In this document: one piece after another, positions 58,441 through 64,000 of the stretch
Position numbering within the stretch: position 1 is the first letter of the stretch
Layout of the letters: the number at the start of each line of letters is the position of its first letter
Source of the DNA: Microvelia longipes
Lineage: Eukaryota > Arthropoda > Insecta > Hemiptera > Veliidae
Length of the DNA stretch: 64,000 nucleotides
Direction of reading: 5' to 3'
Assembly: GCA_018340805.1 (NCBI GenBank)
Contig: JACMZG010001908.1
Span: 43,227,913-43,291,912 of the forward strand
Translations under genes and position numbers: made by a program
The notes under the pieces: generated by a model
Told to the model about the DNA's origin: nothing
Seen by the model: only the letters and a program-made list of their open reading frames with translations
Database searches by the model: none

Positions 58441-59104
58441 TTAGAATGCAGAAAAATACTATGCGCGTAGGTGTGTATTAAATTTTATCTACGACTATTT
58501 ATGTTTTTACGAGATTTTATGTTTTGGGCTCATTTGAACTTGCCTTCTACACTTGTACTAATTTTACAAGAGGTCTTTTTATAAAATATGCAATCCTTCA
58601 CCTTTAAAAAAAAATTTTTTTTTGGCTTTTACTACATTTTGACTTTACTACATATATTTATTTATTTTGACGCCCTTACAAATTCAATGGCTTTAAATTT
58701 GTATAATTGTGATGTTATGAGGAAAAGTTCCGAGGTTCCCCCGTATCCGATTTTTTGTTTATAACCATGTTATGTTAATAAATATAATATATTTATTTAT
58801 TTTCATCACATACTATGATTTTATAATTTACAATGTATAAAATATAATTTTATATTCTTAAAACCAATTTCTGAATATTTATCTTTAATTTAATTTGGTG
58901 TTCCGTTAAGGTAGAGCGAGAGCTCCGTCTTTCTCTAGTCAGATTTAAGATAAAGGAAATACATAGATAAGATATAGAAAGATAAGAAGATACAAATTAC
59001 ATAAGAAGGTATAAATTAAGTATAAAATAATAGATTAAACTATTATGTTAACTATTTTTGCTCCAAATGTTATAGTGTCAAATCGTTTATTTATTGTTTA
59101 TTTA
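58441..59104. other. No gene seen
   Basis: AT-rich. 58716-58758 (GAGGAAAAGTTCCGAGG...CCGATTTTTTG) is an end fragment of repeat family R1. Confidence 0.5.
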
Positions 59105-59320
59105 AAATTTCGATGTGTCGAAATTGTTTATTTAGTTTCTGTTAATTTTCTGGCTTCGGTTTTACCAAAACCAGAAAATTAACAGGAATTTTGTTTATAA
59201 TTTGGTACTTATTTTTGTTATTATGTACTTATCTATTCTAGTACTGGAATGGTTTGTGTTATATACTACTACTGATGCCGTAGAGTTTCATTCTACGAAT
59301 CGTTTAGTTTATATATGTTT
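59105..59320 (+). mobile_element. Repeat family R2 with hammerhead-like end, plus copy
   Basis: TTTCGATGTGTCGAAATTG, TCTGTTAATTTTCTGGCTTC, the hairpin GGTTTTACCAAAACC, GTGTTATATACTACTACTGA and then CTGATGCCGTAGAGTTTCAT-TCTACGAATCGTTTAG. Stem CGTAGA/TCTACG is perfect, while the core has GATGC for GATGA and AATC for AAAC. Homologous to 52645-52880 in opposite orientation. Confidence 0.75.
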
Positions 59321-59836
59321 AATATAAAAATTATTACACTTAGCGACTTTTACCTATGTCGGATTTTGAGTGGCGCTAGCTATACTCAATTTTATAGGCC
59401 AAAGGGGTAATGTTTTTTTGTTCTGGTTTTTTTAAACAGGCAAATCTTGTTTAATACACGTAGTAGAAAAAGTATTTATCTTAAGTTACAAATTATGCAG
59501 TCGCAATAAAGAAAACTTATTTTCTTAAATGTTGTAAAGAGAAAAAAAACTAAGTTTAATTTTATAACCCCCTATAAAAATGATGAAGTGGAGATAAAAG
59601 CTCTTCAGAGTGGTTTTTACAAGTAGAGCACTGCAGGTTAAAAAAGTAGATTTTTATTAAAATTGTATTAAGAAAAACTCGAGTGGTTAACCTCCCCCCC
59701 CCCTCTCTGTAATGCCATATTACATAGAACTAAATAATAAATTGCTCTTAATTTTAACAAAATTCTGTTCTAAGAAGGAACAACTTTGATTCTAAAAAGC
59801 ATTGCTTAATTTTTAGTTTTGGTTTAAAGTATATGC
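59321..59836. other. No gene seen
   Basis: AT-rich with a C run at 59692-59703. No feature recognised. Confidence 0.45.
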
Positions 59837-59875
59837 CGAAGTCCAGCACTATACGACCGCGGCTACGGATGCAGA
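59837..59875 (-). mobile_element. SINE head fragment
   Basis: On the minus strand TCTGCATCCGTAGCCGCGGT then CGTATAGTGCTGGAC matches the first 35 bases of the SINE at 37508. Confidence 0.7.
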
Positions 59876-59979
59876 TAAAATAAATAACATTTTAATATCG
59901 TGCAGATTATCATACATAAATCAAGAGTTGAAATAAAAGACACGAATGAGTAATATACAGAATTAACGTAGCGTAACAG

Positions 59980-60050
59980 CTACTGGTCCCCGCTGGGACT
60001 CGAACCTCGTGTTTGCCTAATTAAATTATTAAATTTGAAGCCAACAAAAA
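59980..60050 (-). mobile_element. tRNA-like sequence with perfect Pol III B box
   Basis: On the minus strand GAGGTTCGAGTCCCAGCGGG contains GGTTCGAGTCC (59996-60006), an exact B box. No cloverleaf can be drawn and no clear A box is seen, so this is a SINE or tRNA-pseudogene fragment different from the 37.5-kb SINE. Confidence 0.45.
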
Positions 60051-60151
60051 ATACTTGTAGCGTATTTTCAAATAAAAAATAAGCTTATGAGGCTGTATAG
60101 AGGGGGGTAGGGATGGAGTGAATTTTTTAGAAGGGAGGACTCACTGACCAA

Positions 60152-60163
60152 GAATATATATAT

Positions 60164-60258
<95 letters not shown>
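60152..60258. repeat. (TA)n microsatellite
   Basis: About 105 bp of almost pure TA with a few TATTA slips. Confidence 0.95.
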
Positions 60259-60261
<3 letters not shown>

Positions 60262-61254
60262 ACGAAATTTCTGTTCCTTGAAGTTACTATGGGACGCGAT
60301 AACTTTCAAACACTTTCTCGGATATTAGAGAAACTTGGTACAAAAATCAACTTTGTTAATGTCCCGACCCTATTCTTAATAAAAAATGTATATTGTCATT
60401 AACCCGCAATAATGACCCTACATATATTTCAAGAAATCACAAATCTTCAACAAGTGTTTGGATCGGGAAATTTTTCACATAAGTACTTCTATGTATGGTT
60501 AACAAAAAAAAGTTAAATTTTATTATCCGCATTAGGTCCGCATTTATTGGTTGACATATATAACAAAATATAAACAAATTACGTTTTTTGTGGCAGTTAA
60601 CAAATATTGTGTCAATAAACCACGATTGTTGTTTTGCGTAACTCTTTTAAATTACTATTATAATAACGTTTGTAAAGCATCACCTTAAGTTACTCTCAAA
60701 AAACACCTTTTCTAAATTGTTGCTTCTACGGCTTATGCGCTTTTAAATTTAGGAAAATTATAATTAATTAATAAAGTATATATATTGTTTATTTGTAAAT
60801 CAGCGGGCCATTATTTTTTACGCACGGAAAAAGTTTATTGATATCTCCCATGAACTTTTTACATTTTATCAAAGACTTTAATTTTTTAATGTGTTTTACA
60901 TAAAATCTATTTAAAGCTTTTTCTGATATATTGATGAAAATAACTTAGGAAGAAGAGTTTACTAAAACTTGAGATATCTTTTACATTGAAAAACGTTTCT
61001 TATTCTTTCCCTAGTCAACTTATTTTTAAAGTAAATAAGTTTTAAAAACTTGAGCCATAAATTCCACTTCAGCGCGTAAAGAAAATTGAATTGAGGGAAA
61101 GCCTTTTATTTTTTTGTGAGCCAGATGAAAAATCGGGCACAGGGTGCCTATGAACTTTTCCTTATACGAGTTTAGACTCGCATGGTATAAAAAACGCAAA
61201 ATTTATATTTTAGTTTCTATTTGGTCTCGCTTTCCTCATACCTAGGCAAAAAAT
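60259..61254. other. No gene; R1-related fragments
   Basis: 60395-60420 (TCATTAACCCGCAATAATGA) is the reverse of the ATTATTGCGGGTTGATGAC block at 53430. 61118-61160 (GATGAAAAATCGGGCACAGG) is an R1 end. The rest is unassigned. Confidence 0.5.
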
Positions 61255-61595
61255 CTCAGCTTTAATTCCCGTGGTCAACCAATTAAGCTTTATGATTTAA
61301 TTCCGGTGGTCAACCAATTAAGCTTTATGCTTTAATTCCGGTGGTCAACCAATTAAGCTTTATGCTTTAATTATGGTGGTCAACCAATTAAGCTTTATGC
61401 TTTAATGCTGGTAGTCAACCAATAAGGCTTTATGATTTAATTCCGGTGGTCAACCAAATAAGCTTTATGCTTTAATTCCTGTGGTCAACCAATTAAACTT
61501 TATGCTTTAATTCCGGTGTAATTAATTAAGCTTTATGCTTTAATTACGATGGTCAACCAATTAAGCTTCATGCTTTAATTCCATAAGCATACACT
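61255..61595. repeat. 35-bp minisatellite
   Basis: Unit CCGGTGGTCAACCAATTAAG then CTTTATGCTTTAATT, nine to ten copies, well conserved. Confidence 0.92.
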
Positions 61596-62042
61596 GACCA
61601 GTTTCGACTCTCCAAAAATCATACATATACTTCCCGTATTGAATTGAAACTAAAATCTTTAACTGAATGAAAACTTGAATAAAGATCACTCATGCTTCTA
61701 TATTTCACTCATGGTTATATTTCGATTTTTTTAAAAATATATACATTTTATTAGATAATTGAACGAACAAAATTTCGTATACTTATTTATTACATAAAAG
61801 ATTTTATGTAATTTCTAATTTTTCCATTTAATTTTCCGCGTTCATTGAATGTTCGAAATTGTTGCTGTCATTATTTCCGGTTAATGACGTTTTTTATAAA
61901 TATTATTTCTAGTATTTTAGAAAAAATTGCATTCGAAATAATTTACTCATTGAATGAAACTGGGTTTTAGTAATATTTTAACACATTGTTTACAAAAACT
62001 CTTGTAGGTTACAAGTTAGGTTATAAATTGGAATGTTTACGT
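61596..62042. other. No gene; 5' flank of the gag-only element
   Basis: AT-rich. 61870-61895 (GTCATTATTTCCGGTTAATG) is another relative of the R1 internal block. Confidence 0.5.
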
Positions 62043-62403
62043 TGTAGCGGAACAAAAGGGTAATGACGCAAGCACAGTGTGTTTATGGATTAGCCTTATC
62101 GATCTAGATAAGTATTCTCCAGGAATCAATACAGCAGATGTCCCCCGACCACCGTGTTGAACAGTAATAGCAACTTGTCTCTCGGAATTCGGAAAGCACC
62201 ATAATTAAGAAAATAAGTTTATAATTAGATTTAGTTTATTTTATAGATATATGATCACATAATATCTAAGAAGTTTTGTTTTGTTTTTAATTTTAAAGAC
62301 TGTTCCATTAAAGATTTACAATTTTGGATTTACATATTCTAGTTATATTTTCTTACTCGCCTTTACCCGAAATCGATTTAAACTTTAAGTATATTTTGTT
62401 ACA
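62043..62403 (+). repeat. 5' LTR of the gag-only element
   Basis: 361 bp from TGTAGCGG to TTGTTACA. The first 33 bases are identical to 63968-64000. The end is set by the primer-binding site. Confidence 0.85.
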
Positions 62404-62404
62404 T

Positions 62405-62422
62405 TGGCGCCCAACGTGGGGC
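62405..62422 (+). other. Primer-binding site, tRNA-Lys type
   Basis: TGGCGCCCAACGTGGGGC is the 18-nt sequence complementary to the 3' end of tRNA-Lys(1,2), used by Drosophila gypsy-type elements and several retroviruses. It differs from the tRNA-Trp site of the 6.8-kb element, so the two elements are from different lineages. Confidence 0.9.
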
Positions 62423-62658
62423 GAGTTTCACACATAAGTTTTTTCTATAAATGTGAAAATTTGAGAAGTTATCTTGTTGTGAAATTATTATAGACATCGA
62501 TAATTTAAGTCAACTATTACTTTAATAAAATATATTTGGTGTTCAGTAAGTAAATGGTCTTTTTTATAGCATTACAGGCTAATTTATGTAAGTACGTAAT
62601 AATTTCATATTTTATTGAAAGTAAATTCTGTAATTAATTTAAAATACTATTATAAATA

Positions 62659-63807
62659 ATGAGTGAGATTCCTAATAAAAAAGTTCAGAGTTCGCTCTCT
62701 GACTGTGACATCAATAATATAGTCGAAAACAAAATAAAACGATACTTTGAACAGCATGATCTAGTAAATAGAGTCATATCGCAATTTCAGGAATCTACTA
62801 TTGACACTTTTTTAACTTTGTCTAAAAAGTTAGAAAGTTTAGCTACTGTGCTTAATCGTACAAAACGAAGTTTTAGTTTTGAAGGTGCCATGTTTAAGTC
62901 AACTTGATGAAGCCATTGATAAGGATTGCAGTCATGAGGAACCATTTACAAGTCGATTTGACAAGGAAAGGTTTCAATGTCAAATTGACAGATTAGATAT
63001 ACGGACTGGTCAAAAAGAAGAGTCCTTAATAAAGTGAATGAGTCACTAAATGACCTACTGAAGTTGTATAAAAACCTTAAAGTTGAGACTAATCATAGTA
63101 ATTCTTATTTACTATCAAATTTTTTACGATTTCCAGATACTGCGGTTCCTAGATTTAACGGAAGTAAAGACACGACACCAACTATTTTTCTAAGAAAGTT
63201 AAACGATTTCTTTCAGATTTATGGTATGAATGAAGGACAAAAATTGAGTTTTGTTTCTAGAACAATGACTGGGTCTGCAAGCAAGTGGTGGAATGTAGTG
63301 GCTAAGTCAGTTAATACTTACCAGGAATTTGAAAAAGAATTTTTGCAACGTTTTTGGGATAAATTAAGTCAAAGGAAACATTTGCAAAAACTGTTGAGCG
63401 GTAAATATGATAGATTAAAAGGAAGCACGAGAGAAGATTATGCTTACGATATAATAGTTATTGCTCGGGAACTTACAAAGCCTACAATAACAGAGAGTGA
63501 GATGTTTGAAGATTTGATCAATCACTTTGAATTAGACATCAAAATTATATGGAACTCTAATGAAGAAAAGAATCTAAAAACATTGGTACAAATTTTAAGG
63601 ATTTTTGATGATAGGGATAAATGCGAACGTAAGGCTAAACATAATGAAGAAAATAAAATAGAAACTACTAGCAGTGCAACGGCTGGAAAGAAGACTAAGC
63701 TACTGCACCCGAATCACATACAGAAATACAAACGATTGCGAACCAATAGTAATCATGGACCGGATGATCTATTCACATCTGACGACGAGACTAGTTCTAG
63801 ATATTAG
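62659..63807 (+). pseudogene. Gag protein of the compact LTR element, two frameshifts
   Basis: The ATG at 62659 opens MSEIPNKKVQSSLSDCDINN and runs 82 codons. The coding continues in another frame (about 62898-63024, DEAIDKDCSHEEPFTSRFDK) and returns to the first frame by 63030. The long part (to 63807) carries the Retrotrans_gag capsid block: VPRFNGSKDTTPTIFLRKLN, QKLSFVSRTMTGSASKWW, YQEFEKEFLQRFW and LKGSTREDYAYDI. The C-terminus is basic then acidic (RLRTNSNHGPDDLFTSDDE), without a CCHC zinc knuckle. Two single-base indels separate the segments and could be sequencing errors. By family it would assemble into cytoplasmic particles. Without pol it would depend on a partner element. Confidence 0.85.
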
Positions 63808-63967
63808 AGAGTGCTTACTACAATGGGATCTGGAGAGGCTTGTTGATTGTAATAACGGGTTTCGAGTACATATTTGTGATATTTTTCTACAGAGGATGGC
63901 CATCTTTCTTTACAAATTCTTCGCTGGCAATATTTCTTTGTTATTCAACATGGCCATGGAGAGGCTA

Positions 63968-64000
63968 TGTAGCGGAACAAAAGGGTAATGACGCAAGCAC
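63968..64000 (+). repeat. 3' LTR of the gag-only element, truncated by the window
   Basis: The 33 bases up to the window end repeat the first 33 bases of the 5' LTR exactly. Confidence 0.9.

Larger units (their letters stand above)
62043..64000 (+). mobile_element. Compact LTR retrotransposon with gag only, cut by window end
   Basis: TGTAGCGGAACAAAAGGGTA begins at 62043 and again at 63968, so two direct LTRs enclose only about 1.56 kb. The first LTR is followed by an 18-nt tRNA-Lys-type primer-binding site. The interior holds a Gypsy-like gag and then about 160 bp of non-coding DNA with purine-rich GGAGAGGC just before the second LTR. There is no room for protease, RT or integrase. The element must therefore be mobilised in trans, or is an internally deleted copy. 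Expected full length is about 2.3 kb if the second LTR is full size. Confidence 0.88.

Noticed and set aside
59980..60050. True tRNA gene
   Set aside because: The B box is perfect, but the T stem does not pair fully and no D or anticodon arm can be drawn; annotated as SINE-like instead.
62659..63807. Endogenous retrovirus with envelope
   Set aside because: Only gag is present; no pol or env coding can fit between the LTRs.

Overview
The window is AT-rich, intron-bearing eukaryotic DNA, almost certainly from an arthropod and most likely an insect. The reasons are a small spliced ATG12 gene, a spliced secreted protein that looks like the arthropod DUF4773 family, a Ty3/Gypsy element of the CsRn1 type with a tRNA-Trp primer site, LINE and SINE fossils, and large amounts of minisatellite and (TA)n sequence. 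A 10-N scaffold gap lies at 38991-39000. Many scattered single-base insertions and deletions, most striking in the array at 1340-4455, look like residual long-read error, so some frameshifts below may not be biological.

Layout. 1-6.8 kb: intergenic DNA with a long noisy tandem array. 6.8-11.2 kb: a complete but broken CsRn1-type Gypsy element on the minus strand, with LTRs, AGCT target duplication, PBS and PPT, sitting in a minisatellite. 11.4-12.3 kb: a single-exon BTB/POZ gene (+). 13.1-18.8 kb: a five-coding-exon secreted-protein gene (-) whose introns hold minisatellites, a SINE, a LINE RNase H fossil and an inverted pair of hammerhead-like repeats. 19.6-20.1 kb: LINE reverse-transcriptase fossil. 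24.9-27.4 kb: ATG12 (-, three exons) with a MITE in intron 1 and a palindromic nuclear-receptor-like site upstream. 29.9-30.4 kb: LINE C-terminal fossil. 31-61 kb: essentially gene-free. It contains dispersed repeats, non-autonomous TIR elements, tRNA-derived SINEs, at least nine tandem arrays, a recent tandem duplication and (TA)n tracts. 62.0-64.0 kb: a second, compact LTR element with a tRNA-Lys-type PBS and gag but no pol, cut by the window end.

Only three cellular protein genes are well supported: the BTB gene, the DUF4773-like gene and ATG12. They do not form an obvious functional unit. ATG12 is the ubiquitin-like modifier conjugated to ATG5 in autophagy; the DUF4773-like protein should be exported; the BTB protein resembles cullin-3 substrate adaptors. 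The most unusual theme is a set of about ten dispersed copies of a hammerhead-ribozyme-like core (CTGATGA, short stem II, GAAA) in at least two repeat families, the kind of motif reported in Penelope-like retroelements and retrozymes. The second notable item is the gag-only LTR element at the right edge.
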